The position numbers and the translations under genes are program-made. DNA of 64,000 bases from contig JANYDK010000134.1 in the NCBI GenBank assembly GCA_025363655.1, positions 44,459 through 108,458 on the forward strand. Direction: 5' to 3'. Of this stretch, positions 1 through 7,127 are shown piece after piece. Numbering within the stretch: the stretch's first letter is position 1; each line of letters starts with the position of its first letter. Below the pieces are notes generated by a model. It saw only the letters and a list, made by a program, of their open reading frames with translations, searched no databases and was not told the DNA's origin. Source of the stretch: Deltaproteobacteria bacterium (GTDB taxonomy: Bacteria > Myxococcota_A > Polyangia > Polyangiales > JADJMO01).

Positions 1-825
1 GAGCATCACCGGCCGAACCCGTTCACCGCGTGCGTCGATGTAGTGGAGGCCGAGCCGCTCGGGCAGCACCATGTCGAGCTGGATGGTGCCGCACGACCAG
101 GCGCGCCCGTGGACGTCGCGAAGGACGAACTCCAGCTTCGGTCCGTAGAACGCGCCTTGCCCCGGCTGCGGCTCGAGCTCGCCGAGCTCCGCCTCGACGG
201 CGCACGCTCGCAGCATCGCCTCTGCGCGATCCCAGACCTCGTCGCTCCCCGCGCGCACCGCGGGCCTGCTGGAGAAGCGCACGAGCATCGAATCGAATCC
301 GAAGTCTCGGTAGACGCGCCGGAGCAAGTGACAGAATCGACGGATTTCTCCGCCGATTTGTTCCTCTGCGCAGAAGATATGCGCGTCGTCCTGCACGAAG
401 TTCCGCACCCGCAAGAGTCCATGGAGCACGCCGCTCGGCTCGTTGCGATGGCACGAACCGAACTCGGCGAGCCGCATCGGCAGATCGCGGTACGACGGGG
501 CGCTGCGCTGGAAAATCTGCCCGTGACCGGGACAGTTCACCGGCTTCATCGCCATCACGCGATCACCGTCGCGCACTTGGTACATGTGCTCCGCGAAATT
601 CACCCAGTGACCGCTCGCCTCCCAAAGGGCGCGATCGATCAGCTGCGGCGTCCGTACTTCTTGGTAGCCGTCTTCGGCGACGCGACGGCGAATGTGCTCT
701 TCGACGGCGCGGTAGAGCGCGAAGCCGCGCGGATGCCAGAAGACCATTCCAGGGGCTTCGTCTTGGAGATGGAACAGCGACATGCGCTGACCGATGGCGC
801 GGTGATCATGAATGTCGAGAGACAT
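1..825 (-). CDS. thrS: threonyl-tRNA synthetase lacking N-terminal domains (3' end outside window)
   Basis: Charges tRNA-Thr with threonine in the cytoplasm. The 275 visible residues match the class II catalytic core: [11 protein letters not shown] near residue 24, motif 2 region [11 protein letters not shown], Zn ligands in KPVNCPGHG and DDAHIFC, and [11 protein letters not shown]. The ATG at 825 follows AGAGGAA, a good ribosome binding site. The protein begins directly at the catalytic core. The TGS and editing domains, about 240 residues in typical bacterial ThrRS, are absent, and the 259 bp upstream cannot hold them because they contain a leader peptide and hairpins. The C-terminal anticodon-binding domain lies beyond base 1. 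Family assignment is firm. Confidence 0.93.
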   Translation of the reverse strand, partial: MSLDIHDHRAIGQRMSLFHLQDEAPGMVFWHPRGFALYRAVEEHIRRRVAEDGYQEVRTPQLIDRALWEASGHWVNFAEHMYQVRDGDRVMAMKPVNCPGHGQIFQRSAPSYRDLPMRLAEFGSCHRNEPSGVLHGLLRVRNFVQDDAHIFCAEEQIGGEIRRFCHLLRRVYRDFGFDSMLVRFSSRPAVRAGSDEVWDRAEAMLRACAVEAELGELEPQPGQGAFYGPKLEFVLRDVHGRAWSCGTIQLDMVLPERLGLHYIDARGERVRPVML

Positions 826-902
826 GAGATTCCTCTTATTTTTCCGTGGTTTTCGGTGCTGCGGGCGCGCCGGACACGGGAGGAATCCTTCGAAACGACG
901 AA

Positions 903-926
903 GGCCCAACCGTCTCCGGCTGGGCC
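903..926 (-). terminator. terminator-like hairpin of the thrS leader
   Basis: A nine-pair inverted repeat (GGCCCAACC at 903-911, GGCTGGGCC at 918-926, six-base loop, one G-T pair) lies between the leader peptide stop and thrS. On the minus strand the stem is followed by TTCGTCGTTT, so it is only weakly U-rich. Its position after a Thr-codon leader peptide suggests an attenuator. A structural role in the leader without termination is also possible. Confidence 0.6.
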
Positions 927-952
927 CTTGTTTCGCGTTCGCGTGGCTGTCT

Positions 953-1030
953 TCAGCGCAGCGGAACGACGACCAAGCCCGCCGGGGCGGAGGTCGTCGT
1001 CGTCGTTTGCTGGAGGGACATCACGGACAT
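953..1030 (-). CDS. threonine-rich leader peptide (25 aa) upstream of thrS
   Basis: A 25-codon reading frame with five consecutive Thr codons (ACG x4, ACC) at residues 9-13, preceded by MSVMSLQQ and ending VVVPLR. It is followed by a hairpin and then thrS. In classical attenuation a ribosome stalled on such codons, when charged tRNA-Thr is scarce, changes leader folding so that transcription of the downstream gene continues. The Thr codons themselves form one arm of a stem. No Shine-Dalgarno sequence is visible, and the candidate promoter would start RNA at the ATG itself. Existence of the peptide is inferred from sequence only. Confidence 0.72.
   Translation of the reverse strand: MSVMSLQQTTTTTSAPAGLVVVPLR
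966..1000 (-). promoter_or_regulatory. Thr-codon hairpin of the thrS attenuator
   Basis: ACGACGACC (minus strand, 992-1000, Thr codons 11-13 of the leader) is perfectly complementary to GGTCGTCGT (966-974) later in the same leader frame. The second arm, with the adjacent GGGCTTGG, could alternatively pair with CCCAGCC of the terminator-like hairpin. That would give the 1:2 / 2:3 / 3:4 logic of an attenuator. The alternative pairing is my inference from base complementarity. Confidence 0.55.
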
Positions 1031-1036
1031 GCGCCG

Positions 1037-1065
1037 AAGATGAGGCCTGTCGTCGTCTTTGTCAA
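1037..1065 (-). promoter_or_regulatory. candidate promoter of the thrS leader
   Basis: On the minus strand TTGACA (1060-1065) and CATCTT (1037-1042) are separated by exactly 17 bp. The -10 box ends six bases before the leader ATG at 1030, so transcription would begin at or next to that ATG. The -35 box is a perfect consensus match and the -10 box is degenerate. Confidence 0.55.
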
Positions 1066-1084
1066 ACACGCGGCTCGTCGTCGA

Positions 1085-2392
1085 TCAGTGCAAACGCCAT
1101 CCACCTTGCACCGGCACACGAATCGTCACCGCGCCCATCGACAGCTGATCGGGCACCGGCTCGAGCAGACCGGCGGCGCGAATGGCGAAGACCACGTTCT
1201 TGTCGAAGATGCCGAAGCCGCTCGGACGAATCACCACCACGTCGACGACGTTGCCGGTCTTGGCGATGGTGAGATCGACGATCACCGTGCCGCTCCGCAA
1301 ATCGAGCTCTTCTTCCTTGGGGAACGTCTCGCGCACGATCGGCTCGAGGCGTTTTTGCAGCTGATGGAAGAAGGCGAGTCGCCTCGCTTCGCGGAGTGCA
1401 TCGAGCGCCCCCGGACCATCTCCGAGCGCGACCGTCTTGCTTCCGCCGCCGCTCGTCCCGCCGGCGCCAGGATCGCCGCCGCCGCCAGCGCCCCCGACGC
1501 CTTCGCCCGTCTTGCCGCCGCCGAACGTCGAGGTGTCGACGAGGCTCTTGAGCGCAGCGTTCGCTTGATCGGCGTTGCCGTTGTCGGCCGCGGCGCCTTT
1601 GTCGTTCGCCATCACGCTCGGCTTGCCCTTGTCGACGTCGGGGCGAGCCTTCACCACCGACGCCCCGGCGAGCTGCATCGAGCCGATGCTGGTGCCGTAG
1701 TCGGCGCCCGGAGTCTTCGCAGCGATCTTCCCCCCGAGCGTCTCGCCACCGGGGCTCTTTTGCTTCTCGCCCTCGCCGTCTTTCGGTGTCCCGGCGGCGC
1801 CGAGCGTCTGTCCGAGCACGGTCGCCGGCGCCATCGAAGACCCTGCAGCGGCATCGCTCACCGCCGACGGATGGCGCTCGAAGCGGAAGCCCTTGCCCGA
1901 CGAAACGAACGTCAGCTCCATCGGTTCGACCGCCTCGCGTCGATCGACCTCGGTCTTTCGGTCCTTCGAAGCGTCGAGGTGGTTCTCCTGATCGCGCACG
2001 ACGTCGTCGCGCAGCGCGGAGGCGACGGTGTCCTGCTCGGGACGCGGCGAGAGGTTCTTCGCCGTCGTCGTCACCATCGAATCGCCGCCCTTTCCAGCCT
2101 TTTCGTCATCGATCATCGCCACCTTGGCGCCGCCGGCGAGCTCGGGTGCGTTGGGCGGCGGAGGCGTGATCGGCGCAGCTGGCTCGGCCTGCTCGTCGGT
2201 TCCTTCGGAGGTCGGGAGCTCGACGATGATCGGCTCGTCGGTGGCCGGCGTCGGGAACGAATGATCGGGCTCGGGTTGCGGCGGCTCGGTTCGACCAATC
2301 CCGCGCGCGACGGCGATCGCGCCGACGACGGCGACGAAGCCATGAAGGACGAGCGACACGATCCCTGCCGGGAGCGCGCCACCACCTCTCAC
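1085..2392 (-). CDS. TonB/TolA-like inner-membrane protein with TonB C-terminal domain
   Basis: About 435 aa from a GTG at 2392. An N-terminal membrane segment (GIVSLVLHGFVAVVGAIAVA) is followed by a long Pro/Gly/Ala-rich periplasmic stretch. A C-terminal TonB-type domain (about 90 aa) contains SGTVIVDLTIAKTGNVVDV and RPSGFGIFD. The architecture matches proteins that transmit energy or structure from the inner to the outer membrane. No ExbB/ExbD genes lie nearby. It starts 16 bp after the stop of the fabH remnant, with a GAGG upstream, so it may be co-transcribed with it. An upstream GTG at 2449 would overlap the remnant and is less likely. Whether it truly serves TonB-dependent receptors is unknown. 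Confidence 0.75.
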   Translation of the reverse strand: MRGGGALPAGIVSLVLHGFVAVVGAIAVARGIGRTEPPQPEPDHSFPTPATDEPIIVELPTSEGTDEQAEPAAPITPPPPNAPELAGGAKVAMIDDEKAGKGGDSMVTTTAKNLSPRPEQDTVASALRDDVVRDQENHLDASKDRKTEVDRREAVEPMELTFVSSGKGFRFERHPSAVSDAAAGSSMAPATVLGQTLGAAGTPKDGEGEKQKSPGGETLGGKIAAKTPGADYGTSIGSMQLAGASVVKARPDVDKGKPSVMANDKGAAADNGNADQANAALKSLVDTSTFGGGKTGEGVGGAGGGGDPGAGGTSGGGSKTVALGDGPGALDALREARRLAFFHQLQKRLEPIVRETFPKEEELDLRSGTVIVDLTIAKTGNVVDVVVIRPSGFGIFDKNVVFAIRAAGLLEPVPDQLSMGAVTIRVPVQGGWRLH

Positions 2393-2408
2393 GCGCGGCG
2401 GGTCGACC

Positions 2409-2708
2409 TCAGAATCTGACAATCGCGCTCCCCCAGGTGAACCCGGCACCGAAGGCCGCCATGAGCACCGTGCTCCCGGCCTTGATCGCGCCCGACTTCC
2501 ACGACTCGGAGATGCCGATCGGGATCTTCGCCGCCGGGACTGCCAGGTCGCTGGCGCCGATGCCGTCGTGCTCGATGAAGCGACGCTCTTTGATGCCCGT
2601 ACGTTGGTGAATCCACTCGTCGGTGGTCGGCATGAGCTTCGACAGATCGTCGTTGGTGACCACCCTGCTCGGCAGGAAGTGGCCTGCTCCCGTGATACGT
2701 GCGCGCAT
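2409..2708 (-). pseudogene. internally deleted beta-ketoacyl-ACP synthase III (FabH) remnant
   Basis: A 99-aa frame fusing both ends of a FabH. Residues 1-60 match the KAS III N-terminus (RITGAGHFLPSRVVTNDDL, TTDEWIHQRTGIKERR). The last 39 residues match its C-terminus (SGAIKAGSTVLMAAFGAGFTWGS, then IVRF). About 218 residues between them are missing in frame, including the region that carries the Cys-His-Asn catalytic triad. It therefore cannot be an active ketosynthase. The ATG at 2708 follows TAGGAGT. The frame is intact with a normal stop, so it may still be translated. Either an in-frame deletion fixed in this lineage or an assembly collapse would explain it. Confidence 0.8.
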
Positions 2709-2880
2709 GCTGGAAGTGACTCCTAGGGCAACTCCGCAAGTGACATCGTGACGGCGAGACCGCCTCCCCGCCATCCAGCATCGCGCAACAACTTCTCGGA
2801 GACGGCAAGGTGCGCCGCGTCACGCCATCAGACGCCTGGCCGAGGCCATTTCTTGGGTCGAAGGTGGCTTGGGCCGCGGC

Positions 2881-4035
2881 TCAGGTTTTGCGCTGAAAAC
2901 AACGATCGGGCACCCCGCGGTGGGCGCGGATGGGGGCGCTCGCGAGGATGAGCCGCTTGGTGTGCGGGTCGCGATACCCGCTGGCGGTGGCGAGCTCGCC
3001 GCTCGGGAGCGTCTCGGGGGTCGCCGCGTGCCGCAAATAATGGACGACGCGGCCCATCATCAGTTCGCGCAGATACTTGCCGACGAGGGAAGCGAGCCCG
3101 ACGAAAGGGTCGGTGGCGTCGGCGTCGACGAGGAAAGTGACCCGACCGAGCCCAGGAAATCGATAGGCGCTCGCGTTGTGCCCTTCGGCCTCGATGGCGT
3201 GAAGACGCGACGAGAGCGGACCGAAGTAGTCCGAATAGTAGCCCATGCCCCCGACCTTTCCGCACACCGCATCGAGCGGCACGGGAACGGGGGAGGCCGC
3301 ATGGAGGGCGAGCGCGAGTCGTTCCATCTCGTGCAAGTCGACGGTCAGCTTGTTGCGACCGCGCTCGCCGGCGTCGTTCATGCGACTGACGCAGACGACG
3401 CTCGCCCGGATGCCTGCCAGCTCGAGTGGCGAGCGGCGCGCGAACCGACCGCCGGTGGCGTTGCCAGCCCAGCGCTCGAGCGCTTCGGTGCAGGCAGCGA
3501 CCTGCGCGTCGTCGGCGAGAAAAGCGTCGTCGTCGTCGCGCCAACAAAGCCGATGGGGCTCGTGCGAAGCGTCGCCGCGCGAGGGGCAGGGGGCCTGCAG
3601 CTCGCCCAGCGAATCGAGCGAGATGCGCGCGAGCACCTCCGCGGGGCTCTTCGGCGTTGGACCAAGCGTGGCGAGGAGCGCGCGTGCCCAGGCTTCCCCG
3701 AGCGAGACGTCATGGTTGGAGACGAGCGCCTTCGAGTCGCCGACCAGCGAACCGAGCGTAGTCGGCCGTTTTCCTCGGGTGCGAAAGGCGACAGCGGTGA
3801 CGATGAGCGGCCCCAGCACCGGCCCGAGCCCGTTCTCGTCGATGCCGACGTGGAGCACGGTGTCCTCGGAGAGCGGCGGGAGCTTGGCGAGGAACGAACG
3901 CGGGGTACGCGCCTCGACCCGCTCCAACTCGCTCTCGTTCGCGGTCTCAATCGCGGTCTCAATCGCGGTCTCGCTGTCTGGCCCGACCTCGACGCTCACG
4001 CTTGCGGCCTGCACCGGCGGCGGCCGGGGGTCCAT
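2881..4035 (-). CDS. long divergent RNase HII-family protein
   Basis: A 384-aa protein with the type 2 RNase H core. DENGLGPVLGPLIVTAV near residue 65 corresponds to the DEaGrGplaGpvv motif, followed by GDSKAL. PLDAVCGKVGG and VDADATDPFVGLASLVGKYL carry the two later acidic residues, so the four carboxylates expected for cleavage of RNA in RNA-DNA hybrids all appear to be present. It is nearly twice the usual RNase HII length: about 60 extra N-terminal residues plus an insertion with a Cys-rich patch. Start taken at the ATG at 4035; a TTG at 4041 is also in frame. It could be a specialised paralog rather than the housekeeping enzyme. Confidence 0.75.
   Translation of the reverse strand: MDPRPPPVQAASVSVEVGPDSETAIETAIETANESELERVEARTPRSFLAKLPPLSEDTVLHVGIDENGLGPVLGPLIVTAVAFRTRGKRPTTLGSLVGDSKALVSNHDVSLGEAWARALLATLGPTPKSPAEVLARISLDSLGELQAPCPSRGDASHEPHRLCWRDDDDAFLADDAQVAACTEALERWAGNATGGRFARRSPLELAGIRASVVCVSRMNDAGERGRNKLTVDLHEMERLALALHAASPVPVPLDAVCGKVGGMGYYSDYFGPLSSRLHAIEAEGHNASAYRFPGLGRVTFLVDADATDPFVGLASLVGKYLRELMMGRVVHYLRHAATPETLPSGELATASGYRDPHTKRLILASAPIRAHRGVPDRCFQRKT
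3941..3972. repeat. 12-bp tandem repeat in the RNase HII-like gene
   Basis: GCGGTCTCAATC occurs twice in full (3941-3952, 3953-3964), followed by an eight-base partial copy. On the minus strand it encodes a repeated ETAI unit in the N-terminal extension. The unit is a multiple of three, so copy-number change keeps the frame. Confidence 0.9.
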
Positions 4036-4226
4036 GCCCAACGTGCGCCCGGATCATCTAATGCTCGTTCGGGGTCGTCGGGTGTCGTTCGGTGTGGATC
4101 CTCCGTCGCCGTTCGTGCATCCGAGGTCGCCGAGCACACCCCGAATACGTTCGCGAAGCGCGTAGGCGGAGGTTTCTTTCGCGGCTGGCCCCTGCAGCCG
4201 CATTTCTCCCTTGCCACCGAGGGCCA

Positions 4227-4901
4227 ATGAACGGCACGCTCACTCGACGAACGACCATGGCATCCCCGCGTAGCGCTCCCTCCAAGTCCGCGAAGGTCAC
4301 GAAGCCTGCTGCCGCCCCCGCCGCCAAGGCGAAGGACGCGAAGCACGACAAACCGTCTACCAAGACGGTCGTCGCAGCTCCGGTCAAAGGGAAGGAGAAG
4401 GACGCGAAGCATGATCACAAACACGAAACGCATGGAAAAGATGCCAAGCCCGAGAAGCGGGAAGAGCCGTTGACGATGCCCCGCATTGCCGCCGCTCCGC
4501 CTGTCGAAGAAGTGGTGAAGCCCCTGGTCACCACGACCATGAACAAGGCGCAACTCAAGCGTTTTCGCACGCTCCTCGAAGAGAAGCGCGACGACATCAT
4601 CAAGAAGGCGAAGCAGACGCTCGACGAGGACATGACCCTCGACGCGAACGATCTGCCCGACGAGATGGACCTCGCCTCCAGCGAGTACCTCCAGAGCTTC
4701 ACCTTCCGCCTCCGCGGTCGCGAGAAGTCCTTCCTCGACAAGATCGAGAAAGCGCTCGTCCGCATCGACGACGGCACCTTCGGCATTTGCGAAGAGTGCG
4801 CCGAAGAAATCTCGGTCAAGCGCCTCGAAGCGCGCCCCGAGACCACGCTCTGCATCCGCTGCAAAGAGGATCAAGAGCGCGCCGAAAAAGACTACGGCTG
4901 A
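4227..4901 (+). CDS. dksA: DksA/TraR-family zinc-finger transcription factor
   Basis: A 224-aa protein. The C-terminal half is DksA-like: a coiled-coil region (LKRFRTLLEEKRDDIIKKAK, DDGTFGICEECAEE), then a four-Cys zinc finger CEEC ... CIRC spaced by 17 residues. DksA binds RNA polymerase through the secondary channel and cooperates with (p)ppGpp. The N-terminal ~100 residues are a Lys/Ala/His-rich low-complexity extension not typical of DksA. The ATG at 4227 has GAGG nine bases upstream; the ATG at 4257 has none. Its 3' end overlaps the convergent NHL gene by 10 bp. A housekeeping role is likely but unproven. Confidence 0.85.
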   Translation: MNGTLTRRTTMASPRSAPSKSAKVTKPAAAPAAKAKDAKHDKPSTKTVVAAPVKGKEKDAKHDHKHETHGKDAKPEKREEPLTMPRIAAAPPVEEVVKPLVTTTMNKAQLKRFRTLLEEKRDDIIKKAKQTLDEDMTLDANDLPDEMDLASSEYLQSFTFRLRGREKSFLDKIEKALVRIDDGTFGICEECAEEISVKRLEARPETTLCIRCKEDQERAEKDYG

Positions 4902-6586
4902 ACGGCCGGTTTTGGCGCCGAGAGACCGGTGATCGGCCACGCTTTGGGCGGGGCCGAGTCCCCGACCAAATACGAGACGATGCGATCGTGGTCGGTATCG
5001 GCGACGAGCAGCAGCGTGCCTGCGTTCGTCGTCGGCATCACCGCGAGGCCCGCCGGCTCGAAGAGGTCGCCGTGCGCCGCGCCAGGGCTCGCCACCGTTT
5101 TGGTCGCGCCGGTCTTCGGATCGACGCGCTTGAGCTTCGAGTTGTAGGTGTCGGCGACCCAAAGCGCGCCGTCGCCATACGCGAGGCCGACGGGGTGTTG
5201 CAGGCGCGCCGTCTCTTTGTCGCCGTCGACGTCGCCGAAGGTGAAGAGCGACTTGCCGACGAGCGTCGAGACCACGCCGGCCTTGCGATCGACGCGGCGG
5301 ACGCTCGACGTCTCGCTGTCGAGGACGAAGAGCGAAACGCCGTCCGTGGCCAGGCCGCTCGGCTGCGCAAAGGCCGATTTTCCCAGGCGCGCGCCATCGA
5401 TGCGATCTTCGCGGCCGGTGCCGGCGTAGAGCGCGATGACGTCTTCTTTCGGATCGTAGGTCGCGAGCTGATGGGAGCCGGCGAGCGCGATGTAGACGAG
5501 GCCATCGAGCGCGAGCACGTCCCACGGTGACCGCAAGGTCGTCTTCTTCGCCGGCTTGCTCCCCTCGAGGTGTCCTTCGCCGAGCTTCCCGTCGCCGGCG
5601 ATGGTCTTGACCGTCTTCGCTTTCAGGTCGATCGCGCGCAGCTCGTGGTTCTCGGTGTCGGCGACGTAGAGCACGCCGCCGAGCGCGGTCATGCCTTGCG
5701 GGTGGGCGAAGCGAGCAGTCGCGAACGGTCCGTCGACGTTGCCGCGCGCGCCGTCACCGACGACGTCGACGAGCTTGCCGCTCTCGTCGGTGAGGACGAT
5801 GCGATCGTGTCCGCTGTCGGCGATCGCGTATCCACCTGGAATTCTCGCGATTTTTTCGGGGAAGGCGAGCGGGCTCGCGGCGTCGAACTCCTGGCCGACG
5901 AACGAGGCAGGCTCCTTCGTCAGCGAGCCGTCCTTGTTTCCTTCGGCGAGCGCGGACTGGATGACGTCGTCGAGCTCGGCCTCGTCGGGCTCGCCGGCGC
6001 TCTCCCAGACGATGCGACCTTGCGTGTCGAGGACGACGACGGTCGGCCACGCCGTGACGCCCCATGCCTCCCAGATGCCGCGATCGCCGTCGATGGCGAC
6101 GGGGTGATGGATGCCGAGGCGGATGACCGACTCGCGTAGCCTTTCGACCTCCGGCTCGGCGTCGAACTTCTGCGTGTGCACGCCGACGACGAGGACTGGA
6201 TCGGTCGAGTATTTGGCCTCGAGACGGGCCAAAGTGGGGATCGTCTGCATGCAGTTGATGCAGCACGAGGTCCAGAAATCGAGGACGACGATGCGGCCAC
6301 GGAGGTCTCCGCTGGTCGGCTTGCGCGTGACGTTGAGCCAGCCGCGGGCGAGGTCGAGGCCCGGCGACGTCTCACGGCTCCCTGCCGGTGGGAGCATCGT
6401 CTTCTGCACGTAGGCCTTGCCCACGAGCGCATGCTGCGGGGCCGCGACGACGCCTCCTTGGTGCGCGTTCGCCGTCGTCGACGCGGGCGCCTCGGCCGCG
6501 TGCTTCACCGCGATGGTGGCCGCACCGCAGCCGAAGAGGCAGGCGAGGAGCGCGAGCGCGGGACGGAGGCGACGGCGATCGGTCAT
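4892..6586 (-). CDS. thioredoxin-fold/NHL-repeat lipoprotein (NHLRC2-like)
   Basis: A 564-aa predicted lipoprotein (lipobox LFGC after a hydrophobic segment). A TlpA/thioredoxin-like domain follows, with IVVLDFWTSCCINCMQTIP near residue 107 (active-site CINC), then several NHL propeller blades (for example ADSGHDRIVL, HPQGMTALGGVLYVADTENH, QPSGLATDGVSLFVLD). This is the domain order of NHLRC2-type proteins. It is probably an extracytoplasmic thiol oxidoreductase with a binding propeller. It follows a small Cys-rich lipoprotein and an NtrC regulator in the same direction with short gaps. The ATG at 6586 has AGAG at good spacing; an ATG at 6592 is possible. Confidence 0.85.
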   Translation of the reverse strand: MTDRRRLRPALALLACLFGCGAATIAVKHAAEAPASTTANAHQGGVVAAPQHALVGKAYVQKTMLPPAGSRETSPGLDLARGWLNVTRKPTSGDLRGRIVVLDFWTSCCINCMQTIPTLARLEAKYSTDPVLVVGVHTQKFDAEPEVERLRESVIRLGIHHPVAIDGDRGIWEAWGVTAWPTVVVLDTQGRIVWESAGEPDEAELDDVIQSALAEGNKDGSLTKEPASFVGQEFDAASPLAFPEKIARIPGGYAIADSGHDRIVLTDESGKLVDVVGDGARGNVDGPFATARFAHPQGMTALGGVLYVADTENHELRAIDLKAKTVKTIAGDGKLGEGHLEGSKPAKKTTLRSPWDVLALDGLVYIALAGSHQLATYDPKEDVIALYAGTGREDRIDGARLGKSAFAQPSGLATDGVSLFVLDSETSSVRRVDRKAGVVSTLVGKSLFTFGDVDGDKETARLQHPVGLAYGDGALWVADTYNSKLKRVDPKTGATKTVASPGAAHGDLFEPAGLAVMPTTNAGTLLLVADTDHDRIVSYLVGDSAPPKAWPITGLSAPKPAVQP

Positions 6587-6632
6587 GCCCATCTCTACGA
6601 TGGATCGACCCGATCGGTTTCGCTCCTGATTT

Positions 6633-7106
6633 TCAGGGCTTTCCGCCGGGCAAGAGCGCGCACTTCTTGCCGCCGCTCGGCGCCGCCGCACATCCGCAGT
6701 GGTTGAAGCCGCAGTCGACGGTGCCGCCGCGGCAGTCCATCGTGCAGAGCATTCCCTTCGGCATGGTGCCCGCGTTGGCGACGGCGGCGCACTGGCTCGA
6801 GTGACAGGTCGCCACCGGCAAGCAATCGGCGTCGACGTTGCACGCGTCGGTGGAGAACACGGGGCTCTTCACCGCGCCCGCCGCCGACTTGAGCGTCGCG
6901 GTCGAAGACGGCTCCGTCGTCGGCGCGGTCGTGTCGGACGCGCTCGCGATCGGCGCGATCGGCGCGATCGCGGCCGACGAAGTCGCGCCGACGTCACCCG
7001 TCGCCGGTCCCTTGGGCCCCGGCGTCGACGAAGGACACGCCGCGAGGCCGACACCGAACGCGAGGGCGAGAGGGGCGACGGACAGTGTACGTGTTTTCAT
7101 GGGCAT
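6633..7106 (-). CDS. small cysteine-rich lipoprotein
   Basis: A 157-aa protein with a signal peptide and lipobox (GVGLAAC), then a Pro/Ala/Thr/Ser-rich linker. A compact C-terminal domain has about ten cysteines (DACNVDADCLPVATCHSSQC, then CTMDC, CGFNHCGC). The C-x4-DC spacing resembles the disulfide-rich modules common in myxobacterial lipoproteins. Function is unknown. It lies between the NtrC regulator and the thioredoxin/NHL lipoprotein, so its disulfides could be a substrate of that neighbour; this is only a contextual guess. Confidence 0.7.
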   Translation of the reverse strand: MPMKTRTLSVAPLALAFGVGLAACPSSTPGPKGPATGDVGATSSAAIAPIAPIASASDTTAPTTEPSSTATLKSAAGAVKSPVFSTDACNVDADCLPVATCHSSQCAAVANAGTMPKGMLCTMDCRGGTVDCGFNHCGCAAAPSGGKKCALLPGGKP

Positions 7107-7127
7107 TCTCGCTTCGACGATGCGTGA

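Noticed and set aside
1085..2449. Longer TonB-like gene starting at the GTG at 2449
   Set aside because: It would overlap the fabH remnant by 41 bases and adds a Pro/Gly stretch before the membrane segment; the GTG at 2392 has GAGG upstream and fits a normal start.
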